Shown: positions 26,214 through 36,651, numbered from the stretch's first letter. The stretch: 64,000 bases of DNA from Aliiglaciecola sp. CAU 1673 (GCF_029223185.1 NZ_JARHUG010000004.1:186001-250000); one strand, 5' to 3'. The notes: generated from the sequence alone by a model not told the origin. Numbers and translations: made by a program.

Positions 26214-28320
26214 TTTGTCCTTGTTCTAATAACCGCAGACCTTCCTGATAGCCCATGGCCATAATGCGCTCGGCATGCTTAAAATCGAGCATGCCAACGT
26301 TTTGAATACTGGGTTGCAGGAAGTAATCAACGATTTCCCGGTTGGCGCGTTGTCTGTCTTTGCTGGCCAGTAAAGAAGAGCGTAAAAGCGTATCTAATAT
26401 GGTCGGCACTTTTGGCTGAGGCCGCCCCATCAGCTTATTCAGTATGACGAGCCAAGGTGATGGCACAGACTCCAGTTGCGTCAGGTAAGTATCATCGGGG
26501 CTGACGTCGATGGCGGCAATAGGCCCGTTGTTGCGCTGGCGCATCAGATCGCAGGGCAAATTATTGAACAGCCCACCATCCACAAGATAATGTCCATCTT
26601 CAATAGCAGGCGCTACCACCCCGGGAATGGAGACACTGGCTCTGACCGCCTTCCACAAAATACCGCGTTCATGATCTTTTTCCTTGGCAATACTCATGTC
26701 AGAGGAAACACAAAAATAGGGTAAAGGCAGATCCTCTATCAGCACTTCCCCAAATCCCTGTTGCAGCAACATGTCCAAGCGCTGACTTTTAGACAGTGAA
26801 ATCATCGGCAAGGTGTAATCACCAAGGGGGTTGACCGAGACAAAAAAGCGTTTCACCGCTTCGGAAATGCGAGTGCTATCCCAGCCCATGGCAATCCAGC
26901 CTCCGATAATGGAGCCCATGCTGGTCCCACCCACCCAGTCGACCTTAAGTCCGGCTTCTTCCAATGCCTTAAGCACCCCTACCTGGGCGAATCCGCGAGC
27001 GCCCCCTCCCCCAAGCACCAAACCAAATGACTTATCGGTCAGATAGCGGGTAAGACGCTCCATAGAGCCCTGCTCACCATTGGTGTGGAAATGTCGTTCA
27101 CAGGCAATGCTGTCCAGCCAGCGGGCACTTTGCGCAATACTGCCGGGATGATGCAGGATCAAGAATTTCTTCTGCTTCTGCCAGGAATACATCGGTAGCA
27201 AGGGGGCAAGCTGCTTTTTGGTGCTGACGGGTAGTTCCTGAGTGTTGACCAGCATCCACACCTCATCGGCGCGCTCAAGACAGAACTTGGTCCATTCCAG
27301 GTCGTCTATTTGCGCGTAGAAAATATTGGTAGGATTCAGTTGTTCTGCGTTTTCAAGGTAATCTACCAGTTTGGTGTGCACCAGCTGTTCAAGGGGTTTG
27401 TCGCCAAAATGCTGGCGGATCTCCTCGCGGCTCACCAAACGCACATCACGCAACACCAGCATATCTTTTAGGCGCTTGCCCAGCTTATGGGTCTCACCAC
27501 CACCAATTTGAAGCAGCAGCCGGTTTACCGGTTTGATTTCCCGCTTACCCCGTTCTTTTTGTTTCTTGATCCTGTCGATAAGGCTGCTGACGATATAGGT
27601 GCTTAACCAGGGGTACTTAATCGACAGCCGATCAAAATGCCTTCTGTCCAAGCTGACTATGTCACTTGAGCGGGTAGCCACCAAGGTGGCATTACGACTT
27701 TCATTACTGAACAGAGACATCTCGCCAAAAGGTTCGCCATGGAAAATTTCGCCAACCCGCTTTAACTGCCCTTCACCCACATAGACGTCTATTTTGCCGC
27801 TAAGCAGAAAATACATTACCTGTCCCTTGTCACCATGACCAAAGAGGGTTTGATTTTCCTCAAGGCGGGTAAAGCGGGCACTTTTAATCAGATCTTTTAA
27901 GAAGTCGGCGGAGACATTGGGGTAGTTGCGTAAGAAGGTGTTGATCAATAAGCCAACGACATGGAGTCGGTGAGAAAATGTCGCCAATTGGGCGTCAGCT
28001 ATCGCTGTTTGTATCGATTCTTCGATCTCTGACCACGGGATACGATCAAATTCACACTCTCCATTGCAAATAAGACTGAACCCATATCGCTCCTGCACTT
28101 CCATCGGACGCAGTCCAATCCAATCCCCTGCATTGACGTTCATCACTTGGATAAGGTGTTGCTGGCGAACCAAACGAACACTGGCATCACCACTTATCAG
28201 CCGGTAAAAATAAAGATTGTTGTCGCTATGATGAATGAGTTCATCGCCCTTGGCGCAGTTAATTCGCTGGGCGTATTTCAACAATGGCTCAAGGGAAGGC
28301 GTACTGTTTTCATCGTGCAT
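26194..28320 (-). CDS. Cyclic-nucleotide-binding domain patatin-like phospholipase
   Basis: Protein of 708 residues built like eukaryotic NTE. Two cNMP-binding-type domains lie at about 10-120 and 135-255 (GEIFHGEPFGEMSLFSNESR is the phosphate-cassette region of the second). A Rossmann-like linker region (about 265-420) follows. The patatin domain starts with GLVLGGGGARGFA, has the nucleophile Ser467 (GGTSMGS) and the dyad Asp581 (LVDGGLFNN). No membrane segment is clear. It would hydrolyse lipid acyl esters, perhaps under cAMP or similar control; a class III adenylate cyclase gene is 21 kb away. It is the last gene of an operon with a CNNM-like protein and an S9 peptidase. Confidence 0.92.
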   Translation of the reverse strand: MHDENSTPSLEPLLKYAQRINCAKGDELIHHSDNNLYFYRLISGDASVRLVRQQHLIQVMNVNAGDWIGLRPMEVQERYGFSLICNGECEFDRIPWSEIEESIQTAIADAQLATFSHRLHVVGLLINTFLRNYPNVSADFLKDLIKSARFTRLEENQTLFGHGDKGQVMYFLLSGKIDVYVGEGQLKRVGEIFHGEPFGEMSLFSNESRNATLVATRSSDIVSLDRRHFDRLSIKYPWLSTYIVSSLIDRIKKQKERGKREIKPVNRLLLQIGGGETHKLGKRLKDMLVLRDVRLVSREEIRQHFGDKPLEQLVHTKLVDYLENAEQLNPTNIFYAQIDDLEWTKFCLERADEVWMLVNTQELPVSTKKQLAPLLPMYSWQKQKKFLILHHPGSIAQSARWLDSIACERHFHTNGEQGSMERLTRYLTDKSFGLVLGGGGARGFAQVGVLKALEEAGLKVDWVGGTSMGSIIGGWIAMGWDSTRISEAVKRFFVSVNPLGDYTLPMISLSKSQRLDMLLQQGFGEVLIEDLPLPYFCVSSDMSIAKEKDHERGILWKAVRASVSIPGVVAPAIEDGHYLVDGGLFNNLPCDLMRQRNNGPIAAIDVSPDDTYLTQLESVPSPWLVILNKLMGRPQPKVPTILDTLLRSSLLASKDRQRANREIVDYFLQPSIQNVGMLDFKHAERIMAMGYQEGLRLLEQGQISQIPQ

Positions 28321-28378
28321 TGAGCATATTCCGCAATCAAGGCGTGACGGACCACTCCCTTGTCAACTTCGCCTGTTA

Positions 28379-29428
28379 TCAATCGTTCTTCTTGATAATC
28401 ATGTCCGTTTCACGGCGTTTTGCCATTAAGTGGGCCAATTTTTTCATGCTGATGGTTTTATCTTTCTCATCAACGATTTCCATGCCAATCAGTGCCTCCA
28501 GCAAATCCTCCAGCGTCAGGATCCCTTCCAGCCCACCATACTCATCGACCACCAGCAGCATATGCGCACGGTTATTCAGAAAATAGTCAAAGGTTTGCGC
28601 CAACGGCATGCTGCTGAGCATGGTCACCATATCCTTGCGATATTCTTTGAGCTGTCGGTGCCCGTTCCCCCTGGCCTGGGCCAGTAACAGGTCAGTTTTC
28701 AGCACAAAGCCACTGACTTTTTCTGGCTCTTCTTCGTACACGGGAATACGTGAGAAGCTGACGTCATCATGCTTGTGAAAGAACGTCTCTACCTGCATGT
28801 TCTCGGGTAAAGAAAACACCACTGTGCGATGGGTCATGGCATCACGAATTTTCATCTGATGCAACGCCAACAGATTTTCGAGGATATTGGCTTCCTGAAT
28901 GGCCAATTGTCCTTCTTGCTTGGAGAGCTGCGCCATTGCCACTAACTCATCACGATTAAGGCCTCGCAGGGGGTTTTCTGAGGCGATGTGCTGGGTCAGC
29001 CATTGAGACATCTTCACAAAGGGATACATCATCAATATCAGATATTTGAGCAAGTAGGCCGTGGCCGGCGCCAATTGCCGCCAGTAGGTGGCTCCCAAGG
29101 TTTTGGGAATAATTTCAGAGAATATCAATATCATCAGGGTCAAAATGGCAGACGCCAGACCAAGATAGGCATCACCAAAGATAATGGCCGCCTGTGCCCC
29201 AGCGCCAGCTGCGCCAAAGGTATGAGCAAAGGTATTCAGGGTAAGGATGGCGGAAAGCGGCCGGTTAATATCCTGTGTATGTGCTTGCAACAACTGCCCG
29301 GATTGCCGCCCTTCCCCTTCCAATACCGAAATGTAGGCAGTGGACACACTCAGGATCACTGCCTCAGCGATGGAACACAGGAAAGATACTCCAATGGCAA
29401 TCGCGATATAAATAATCAGCAACAACAT
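28379..29428 (-). CDS. CNNM/HlyC-CorC-type membrane protein, short form
   Basis: Membrane protein of 349 residues. An N-terminal DUF21 (CNNM) domain with about four helices (1-165, LSVSTAYISVLE near the start) is followed by a CBS-pair region (about 195-320, with MLLVVDEYGGLEGILTLEDLLEALIG). The C-terminal CorC_HlyC domain of the longer family members is missing. Related proteins move or regulate Mg2+ or Co2+; the transport role is inferred from the family. The start ATG is 3 bp after the stop of the S9 peptidase, with AGGAGCC in front. Confidence 0.88.
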   Translation of the reverse strand: MLLLIIYIAIAIGVSFLCSIAEAVILSVSTAYISVLEGEGRQSGQLLQAHTQDINRPLSAILTLNTFAHTFGAAGAGAQAAIIFGDAYLGLASAILTLMILIFSEIIPKTLGATYWRQLAPATAYLLKYLILMMYPFVKMSQWLTQHIASENPLRGLNRDELVAMAQLSKQEGQLAIQEANILENLLALHQMKIRDAMTHRTVVFSLPENMQVETFFHKHDDVSFSRIPVYEEEPEKVSGFVLKTDLLLAQARGNGHRQLKEYRKDMVTMLSSMPLAQTFDYFLNNRAHMLLVVDEYGGLEGILTLEDLLEALIGMEIVDEKDKTISMKKLAHLMAKRRETDMIIKKND

Positions 29429-29431
29429 GCA

Positions 29432-31474
29432 CTAGGGCTCCTGTGCAGGCTGATACTGAGAGAACCACCAAAGAATATACTCGACCTTGCTCATCAAATT
29501 GCTCGGGCGCATATAGATCCCATGAGAAGCGCCAGGGATACGCACCATGGCGGTCTCAACCCCCTGTAACTTGAGTGCCTGATAGAACTGTTCAGTTTCA
29601 GAAATCGGCGTACGGTAATCCGCTTCACCGGTGAGCAACATGGTGGGGGTTTTGACATTGCCCACATAACTGATGGGAGAGCGCTGCATATAGCCTTGCA
29701 TATCTTCCCAGGGCTTTTTGCCAAACCAATATTGAGTGAAGAAAGGGTAATAATCCGCCGTCAGCACAAAGCTGAACCAGTTTATGACCGGCTTAGCCAC
29801 CACCGCCGCCTTGAAGCGGTCAGTATGTCCCACAATCCAGGCGGTCAGTACCCCGCCGCCTGAGCCGCCGGTAACATACAGGCGCTTTGGATCAATGTTC
29901 CCCTTTTTGATCAACGCATCCACACCAGACATCAAATCATCATAATCCTGGCTGGGATAATTTAAATGAATTTTCTGTGCAAAGTCCTCACCGTAGCTGT
30001 CACTGCCTCTGGGATTAACATAGAGCACCACATAGCCCGCTGCGGCATATAACTGGATCTCAGAGGCGAAATGCGGACCATAGTTAGCTACCGGACCACC
30101 ATGAATTTCCAGAATAAGCGGATATTGCTTAGCAGGATCAAAATCCGGTGGATATGCCACCCATCCCTGAATATCCAGATTGTCAGCGCTTGATTTGAAC
30201 CAGATTTCTTCAACCCTGGCTAATGTCTTGTGTCCCAGAGCATCCTCATTAAGATGGGTAAGTACCTTGGTTTTACCTGATTTAACCAAGGCCACATCGG
30301 CCGGACGGGATGGCACAGAATAGCTGAACGCCACCGCATCGCCTTTGGATACGGCGAATTCACCGCTGGCATAGGGTCTGCCCAGAGACTGGCCACCTAA
30401 TGTGTCGGTAAGAATCTGCCTATTACCGTTTAGGGATTGATACGCCAGCTTGGTCTTACCCATATCATCAAAACTGAAATACAGCCCTTTGCTCTTAGCA
30501 TCCCACTGGATTTGATTGATGCTGCGATCCAAGTCGCTGGTGAGTACCTTGTTTTTACCTCCCTCTGTGGGCATCAGATAAAGGCGCTGGTTCTCATAGT
30601 TTGTGCCTTTATCATCAAAGCCCAGATAAGCCAGCCATTTACCATCAGGAGAGACATGTGGGGATTGGTCCGGCCCATTTCTATCGGTTAACGCCTGAAT
30701 CTCGCCACTGTCGATAGCCAAGCGGTACAGCTCGGTATTCAGTGGTACCATTTCATGATCTGCATGGCGATTGGCGGAGAAATACAAGTGTTGACCATCG
30801 GCTCCCCAACTCAAAGGACCACCATGATCGAAGGCATCAAAAGTCAGCTGTCTTGGGGTACCACCGTCGGTGCTAAGCACGAAAATCTGCTGATGGCCGG
30901 GTTTGTTGTAACCTGCACCATCTTGACGGTAATAAAGATCGTCGATGAACACAGCAGGCTCAGCCCATTTGGCATCACTGGGTTTGCCTTTGAGGGATAC
31001 CGGTGCCTTAGTCTCCTCTGGCACAAACTGGCTGAAGGCTAAAAAGCGCCCATCGGGCGACCAACTCAGTTGCGCAGGCGCTTCTTGCAGATTGGTGAGT
31101 TTGGCTTGTTGCCCATTATCCAACCACATCATATGAATTTGCGAACTGCCTGATGCATTGGAGGTATAAGCCAGTTTTTGACCATCAGGGGACAGTGCTA
31201 ATCCACGATCGCTATGTTTACCGCTGGTCAGCGGACGCATTTTCCCATCGAGATCCACAAACCAGATATTGCCCAGCTTCTTGTCACTCTGGATATCCAT
31301 AAAATGGCGGACAAAATAAACCCGGTCTCCATTGGGGCTTATCTCCAGATCGGCAGCATATTCCAATTGAAACAGGTCCACAGCGCTGAGTCTTTGCTGG
31401 TCAGTTTCGGCCTTTACAAAGGCTGATATCAGCGACAAGGCAATGGCGAAGCTTTTCAACAATTTCATTTTCAT
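29432..31474 (-). CDS. S9 family prolyl oligopeptidase-type peptidase
   Basis: Exported serine peptidase of 680 residues. A signal peptide is at about 1-22 (SLISAFVKA). A WD40/PD40-type beta-propeller covers about 30-400, with repeats such as LSPDGQKLAYTSN and VSPDGKWLAYLG. The C-terminal alpha/beta hydrolase has the nucleophile Ser538 (VTGGSGGG), the acid in GEADYRTP and the His in GASHGIY. It probably works in the periplasm as a dipeptidyl- or acylaminoacyl-type peptidase. I chose the ATG at 31474, which starts a proper signal peptide; the frame extends further upstream without one. First gene of the S9 / CNNM / patatin operon. Confidence 0.93.
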   Translation of the reverse strand: MKMKLLKSFAIALSLISAFVKAETDQQRLSAVDLFQLEYAADLEISPNGDRVYFVRHFMDIQSDKKLGNIWFVDLDGKMRPLTSGKHSDRGLALSPDGQKLAYTSNASGSSQIHMMWLDNGQQAKLTNLQEAPAQLSWSPDGRFLAFSQFVPEETKAPVSLKGKPSDAKWAEPAVFIDDLYYRQDGAGYNKPGHQQIFVLSTDGGTPRQLTFDAFDHGGPLSWGADGQHLYFSANRHADHEMVPLNTELYRLAIDSGEIQALTDRNGPDQSPHVSPDGKWLAYLGFDDKGTNYENQRLYLMPTEGGKNKVLTSDLDRSINQIQWDAKSKGLYFSFDDMGKTKLAYQSLNGNRQILTDTLGGQSLGRPYASGEFAVSKGDAVAFSYSVPSRPADVALVKSGKTKVLTHLNEDALGHKTLARVEEIWFKSSADNLDIQGWVAYPPDFDPAKQYPLILEIHGGPVANYGPHFASEIQLYAAAGYVVLYVNPRGSDSYGEDFAQKIHLNYPSQDYDDLMSGVDALIKKGNIDPKRLYVTGGSGGGVLTAWIVGHTDRFKAAVVAKPVINWFSFVLTADYYPFFTQYWFGKKPWEDMQGYMQRSPISYVGNVKTPTMLLTGEADYRTPISETEQFYQALKLQGVETAMVRIPGASHGIYMRPSNLMSKVEYILWWFSQYQPAQEP

Positions 31475-31570
31475 GTTTGTCAAATCCTTGATTGGAAAGC
31501 AGATTGTTGCACTGCAATCGGCGAATGTCACCCAACACAAGCAAAGTTTTGACCAAATGTTGCAAATACA

Positions 31571-31592
31571 AAGGGCTCCCAGAGGAGCCCTT
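31571..31592 (-). terminator. Rho-independent terminator of yfbV
   Basis: Perfect 9-bp stem AAGGGCTCC/GGAGCCCTT with a 4-base loop, and TTTGTATTTG following on the minus strand. It lies 24 bp downstream of the yfbV stop. Confidence 0.85.
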
Positions 31593-31615
31593 ATTGATGA
31601 AATGCTAAATGAAGA

Positions 31616-32062
31616 TCAGAACCACTGCTTGGTGAATACCCTGTCCAGTTCACTGAATGCGGTTTTGAGTAGTCCTGCTAATTCCTTATACCTTGGCCTG
31701 GCTTTGACCATTTGCACCTGACAGCCGTGCAATCGCATTTTCTGATGCAGATCTTTGTACCAGGCAACCAACCCCGGGGGCAGCATCTGATTAGAACGAT
31801 GGCCGAGCCACAACAAGCCCTGCAGAGGCATACTTAAGAAAAAGGCTGCCAAGGCAATACTTTGCGGAAGGTTATCCTGCCCCAGCACGGTGTAATGGAC
31901 GATGGCAACCAGAATAGCCAAAGGAGGCATCACTTTGATGCCAAGGCGAGTAGCGGCAATCACCCGGCATTCAGGAAACAAAGGATAGAGTTCCTTTTGC
32001 ATGGGCCAGGTGTCCATATAGCTTCGTCCATCCCTGAGCATGGTGGTCAATGACTGCGCCAT
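31616..32062 (-). CDS. yfbV: DUF412/UPF0208 membrane protein YfbV
   Basis: Protein of 148 residues of the YfbV family (UPF0208). Two membrane helices are visible at about 45-65 and 70-90, with the conserved YPLFPECRVIAATR motif before them and LPPGLVAWYKDLHQKM after. In E. coli YfbV affects organisation of the Ter macrodomain; the same role here is inference. A good terminator follows. Confidence 0.93.
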   Translation of the reverse strand: MAQSLTTMLRDGRSYMDTWPMQKELYPLFPECRVIAATRLGIKVMPPLAILVAIVHYTVLGQDNLPQSIALAAFFLSMPLQGLLWLGHRSNQMLPPGLVAWYKDLHQKMRLHGCQVQMVKARPRYKELAGLLKTAFSELDRVFTKQWF

Positions 32063-32151
32063 CAGGCTACCTCAAATTTCAAATGCCTTAATATTAGTCT
32101 ATCAGCTTCTGTACAAAATGTGCTCGTCGCATTTGGTTACTTCATCGCAAA

Positions 32152-33249
32152 TCAGCGATAAATCACCAGCGTGCTTGTCAACCTGTCGCGGCCAAACGAG
32201 GCCATCCGAATAAACTCCTGGCGCTCTACAGGCACATCAGTAAAGTCCAGCTCCGTTTGCCAGGGTTCTCTATCTCGCTCAGGATCGGTGATGGTGACAC
32301 AGTCCTGGTTAGCGGCAGACACCAGCACCCAATGTGGTGCTTTATCTCTGGTTAGTCGCCACATGCTGATAAGGCTGACTAACACCGCCCCCTGGGAAAG
32401 ATACTGATCCAATTGCGGCAGGGTTAGCGGTGAGTAGCGGATCAATACATCGGTGTGTTCCAATTGTTTTATGAAATGCTGATGCACCTGCTCGATCACC
32501 ACTTTCTTCTGCGGATCCCTGACGCTATTGATGAAAGGTACTGAGGTTTGGTTATTGTACAGATGCACCTTGAACCCCCGGCGCCAAGCGCTGAGCGCCA
32601 GGCCAAAACCGCTACAACCACCATGGCCAGAGGTCATAAATACAGTAGTCGCTTCCCGCCAAATCTGAATTTCTTCTTCCAGTCCCATCTCATAGTCTGG
32701 TTGTAGCTTATTCATGGCCATCATTAAACTGGCCGGTCCGCAGGTGAAATCGGTCTGTTGTTCGTAGCGTTTGGTGGGATTTTTACTGAGCTTGGCCTGG
32801 GTCAGGCTTTTTTCCATTTGCAATGCATCGGCGCCATCCTCGTAGTAGCCTTCTACTTTACCGATACTGCGGTATTTTAGCTTTTTATACAGAGTAATTG
32901 CGGCGTCATTGTCTACCCGTACTTCCAGTCGAAGGAAAATACACAGTTCTTCACTGGCCAGCCGCTCTACTTCTTTGAGTAAAAGTTGTGCCACCCCTTT
33001 TCCGCGAAATTCACCTGATACCGCAATCGAATAGAGCCTCGCCAACTGTGTTCCTTTGCGATAAAGCACTAACGCATAGCCAGCCAAGATCTGACCTTGA
33101 TAAGAGACAATCAACGAACAGTGACCCTGACGAATAAAATAACTGAAACTGCGTTTGGATAGGCGATCTGTCTCGAAACAGGCCTTTTCCAGAGCAGCAA
33201 GATTAGGGATGTCAGCCGCAGTGGCAAGACGTGTTTGCAGGCTTTCCAA
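32152..33249 (-). CDS. GNAT acetyltransferase fused to C39-like cysteine peptidase
   Basis: Fusion protein of 365 residues. Residues 1-150 are a GNAT (RimI-like) acetyltransferase with the acetyl-CoA loop EFRGKGVAQLL at about 80-90. Residues 160-365 are a C39-like peptidase domain with Cys170 (DFTCGPAS), His306 (KAPHWVLV) and Asp322 (ITDPERD), a complete papain-type triad. No membrane segments or ABC domain, so it is not a bacteriocin exporter. The start is a TTG. It is divergent from a RimK-family ATP-grasp gene, 170 bp apart; I recall such pairs as recurring in proteobacteria and predicted to make or trim an unknown peptide-like product. Substrate unknown. Confidence 0.88.
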   Translation of the reverse strand: MESLQTRLATAADIPNLAALEKACFETDRLSKRSFSYFIRQGHCSLIVSYQGQILAGYALVLYRKGTQLARLYSIAVSGEFRGKGVAQLLLKEVERLASEELCIFLRLEVRVDNDAAITLYKKLKYRSIGKVEGYYEDGADALQMEKSLTQAKLSKNPTKRYEQQTDFTCGPASLMMAMNKLQPDYEMGLEEEIQIWREATTVFMTSGHGGCSGFGLALSAWRRGFKVHLYNNQTSVPFINSVRDPQKKVVIEQVHQHFIKQLEHTDVLIRYSPLTLPQLDQYLSQGAVLVSLISMWRLTRDKAPHWVLVSAANQDCVTITDPERDREPWQTELDFTDVPVERQEFIRMASFGRDRLTSTLVIYR

Positions 33250-33419
33250 CGGCTTAAGCTCGAATTTGCGTGTGGCGTTAGTTTAAGGCTTATTCATAAA
33301 ACTGCAATCTGCTGAATCTGCCAGCTTCATCGAGTAAAACTATTATTTAGCAGGGATAAATTGGTGTATTTTACTGAGCAAATACGACATCAGGACGCAC
33401 CCGCGCAAAAGGAAAAACT

Positions 33420-34898
33420 ATGTCAGGTTATTTTATCGTTGTAGACGATTTGGCCGATTGGGCCCCCTACTTCCCCAGCAAAGAAGTGATCTCTTTTGAG
33501 CAATACCTGGAAAAAACCGAAATCAAAGGCGAAAAGACCGTCAGGGTACTGAACTTTTGCCGCAACAAACGTGCCCTTGGTCGTGGCTACTACTGCTCAT
33601 TACTGGCCGAAGCGAGAGGACACAAGGTGATCCCCAATATCACCGTACTCAATGACTTGCGCCAGAAAAACCTTTATAGCTTGCAACTTGAAGAAGTGAA
33701 TAAGTCGATGGCCAAGCTCAAAGCGGCCGCCGGACAGAAAAGTCTGACCTTTAAGGTTTTCCTGGGCGAGAGCATAGAGCCCGAGTTGAGCGAATTGGCT
33801 AAAGACCTCTTTGAGCGCTTTCCTGCTCCCATCTTGGAAGTAACACTTGAAAAAGATAAAAAATGGTCTTTAGAACGCGTTCATGCTCTCTCCCTTAAGG
33901 AAATTACCGTTGAAGAAGAGCAAGAGTTTCTAGCCAATACCTTAGAGCGTTACAGCAACAGGCTTTGGCGAAAACCCAAAGCCCGCAAACATTACCGATA
34001 TGAAGTGGCTATGCTGGTGAATGCAGAGGAAAAACTACCGCCCAGCGATAAGAAGGCGCTGAGCAACTTTGTTAAAGCGGCAGAAAAACTTGGCATTAAC
34101 CTGGAGCCGATTGGTGCCAAAGACTATGTGCGTTTAGCTGAATATGACGGACTCTTTATTCGCGAAACCACTTCGATTGACCACCACACTTATCGCTTTG
34201 CAAAAAAGGCCGAAGCTGAAGGTATGGTAGTCATAGACGATCCAACCTCCATTTTGCGTTGCACCAATAAGGTGTACTTGGCTGACTTATTGCGCGCCAA
34301 TAAGGTCCCCACGCCAAAAACCTTGTTGATGAGCCAGACCGATAAAGACAGCCTGCAAGCTGCCATCGATTACCTGGGTTTCCCGATTGTCCTGAAAATA
34401 CCTGACGGAGCCTTCTCTAAAGGCATGTACAAGGTCAAATCCATGGAAGAACTGGCCGATGCCATGAAAAAGTTAAGTAAGACCTCCGCCTTGGTTTTGG
34501 CCCAAGAGTACCTATATACGGAATACGATTGGCGTGTCGGGGTGCTGAATAACAAGCCATTGTATGCATGTCGTTATTACATGGTGAAAGGGCATTGGCA
34601 AATCTATCGCCATGATGACGGCAGCAATAAGGTAACCTCAGGTAAATTTGATACCCTACCGACCTATGAAGTACCGCAAGCGGTACTGGAAGCCGCACTG
34701 AAAGCCTGCCGTTTGATCGGCGACGGCTTTTATGGTGTCGATTTAAAGCAAACCAAAGAAGGAAAAGTGGCGGTTATCGAAGTGAACGATAACCCCAGTA
34801 TCGATTCGGCGGTTGAAGACAAGTTTCTTGGACAAGCTCTGTATTACGAAGTGATGGCTGAGTTCTTACGCAGACTGGAATTGCAACAACGCCACTGA
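33420..34898 (+). CDS. RimK-family ATP-grasp ligase with RLAN domain
   Basis: Protein of 492 residues. The N-terminal part (about 1-180) is the RLAN-type domain that precedes ATP-grasp in this group (LNFCRNKRALGRGYYCSLLAEARGHK is its core). The C-terminal part (about 290-485) is a RimK-like ATP-grasp domain, with KIPDGAFSKGMYKV as the ATP loop and metal ligands E454, N456 and N458 in IEVNDNPSIDSA. ATP-grasp enzymes of this type join an amino acid to a carboxylate, with ADP and phosphate released. It is not the ribosomal S6 ligase RimK itself, which is about 300 residues. AAAGGAAAAACT precedes the ATG. The divergent GNAT-C39 protein is its likely partner. Confidence 0.9.
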   Translation: MSGYFIVVDDLADWAPYFPSKEVISFEQYLEKTEIKGEKTVRVLNFCRNKRALGRGYYCSLLAEARGHKVIPNITVLNDLRQKNLYSLQLEEVNKSMAKLKAAAGQKSLTFKVFLGESIEPELSELAKDLFERFPAPILEVTLEKDKKWSLERVHALSLKEITVEEEQEFLANTLERYSNRLWRKPKARKHYRYEVAMLVNAEEKLPPSDKKALSNFVKAAEKLGINLEPIGAKDYVRLAEYDGLFIRETTSIDHHTYRFAKKAEAEGMVVIDDPTSILRCTNKVYLADLLRANKVPTPKTLLMSQTDKDSLQAAIDYLGFPIVLKIPDGAFSKGMYKVKSMEELADAMKKLSKTSALVLAQEYLYTEYDWRVGVLNNKPLYACRYYMVKGHWQIYRHDDGSNKVTSGKFDTLPTYEVPQAVLEAALKACRLIGDGFYGVDLKQTKEGKVAVIEVNDNPSIDSAVEDKFLGQALYYEVMAEFLRRLELQQRH

Positions 34899-34934
34899 GC
34901 CATACAAGCTCAAACAACCCCAGATTAGAGTTAG

Positions 34935-35903
<969 letters not shown>

Positions 35904-35906
35904 TCC

Positions 35907-35934
35907 GGGCCTCGAAAGAGGCCTTATTTTTCTT
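35907..35934 (+). terminator. Rho-independent terminator of trxB
   Basis: GGCCTC (35908-35913) pairs with GAGGCC (35918-35923) around a GAAA tetraloop, followed by TTATTTTTCTT. The T-tract ends at the base before the aat start codon. Confidence 0.88.
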
Positions 35935-36651
35935 ATGCAAGAGCAGTTTATCAAACTCGATCACCGGCTTCGGTTCCCCCGTCCTGACAACGCGCTGATT
36001 GAGCCGGATGGGTTATTAGCCTTTGGCGGCGATTTATCGGTTAAGCGACTGCTGCTTGCCTACCAAAATGGTATTTTCCCCTGGTTCAGCGAGGGTGAGC
36101 CCATTCTCTGGTGGTCACCCTCTAAACGCGGCATCTTGGAGCTAAAGGATTTCTACTGCTCGAAAAGCCTGGCCAAGCTGGCACGCTCGGGAAGATATCG
36201 CGCCAGTCTCAACCTTGCCTTTGACCGGGTTATTGAGGCTTGCGCCAGCACGCCGAGGGGCAGCAGCGGTACTTGGATCACCAAACAGATGATAGCCGCC
36301 TATCAAGCCGTGCATAGAGCGGGCTATGCCCACTCGGTGGAAATATGGGAAGAGGAAGAATTAGTCGGCGGGCTCTATGGTTTAGGTATGGGCAAGGTTT
36401 TTTGTGGCGAATCCATGTTTCACCTGCGCACCGATGCCTCCAAGCTGGCCATGCTGTTTTTAGTAAATCACCTGCTAAAATACCATTTTGACTTTATCGA
36501 TTGTCAATTACAAAACCCGCATCTGGCCTCTTTAGGCGCGACAGAAATTCCGCGCCAACAATTCCTGAAACGACTTCACCAAAGTGCTGGTACGCCGGCC
36601 CCTGAAGGTTGCTGGACGCCTCAGTCAATCCAGTTCATAGTGAGCCCATGA
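35935..36651 (+). CDS. aat: Leucyl/phenylalanyl-tRNA-protein transferase
   Basis: Adds Leu or Phe to N-terminal Lys or Arg, making primary N-degrons for ClpS-ClpAP. The protein is 238 residues, as in E. coli. It has FPRPDNALIEPDGLLAFGGD at the start, NGIFPWFSEGEPILWWSPS, GLYGLGMGKVFCGESMF and FIDCQLQNPHL. The start lies directly against the trxB terminator T-tract and no ribosome site is visible, so it depends on terminator readthrough or an unseen promoter within trxB. Its stop overlaps bpt by 4 bp. Confidence 0.96.
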   Translation: MQEQFIKLDHRLRFPRPDNALIEPDGLLAFGGDLSVKRLLLAYQNGIFPWFSEGEPILWWSPSKRGILELKDFYCSKSLAKLARSGRYRASLNLAFDRVIEACASTPRGSSGTWITKQMIAAYQAVHRAGYAHSVEIWEEEELVGGLYGLGMGKVFCGESMFHLRTDASKLAMLFLVNHLLKYHFDFIDCQLQNPHLASLGATEIPRQQFLKRLHQSAGTPAPEGCWTPQSIQFIVSP

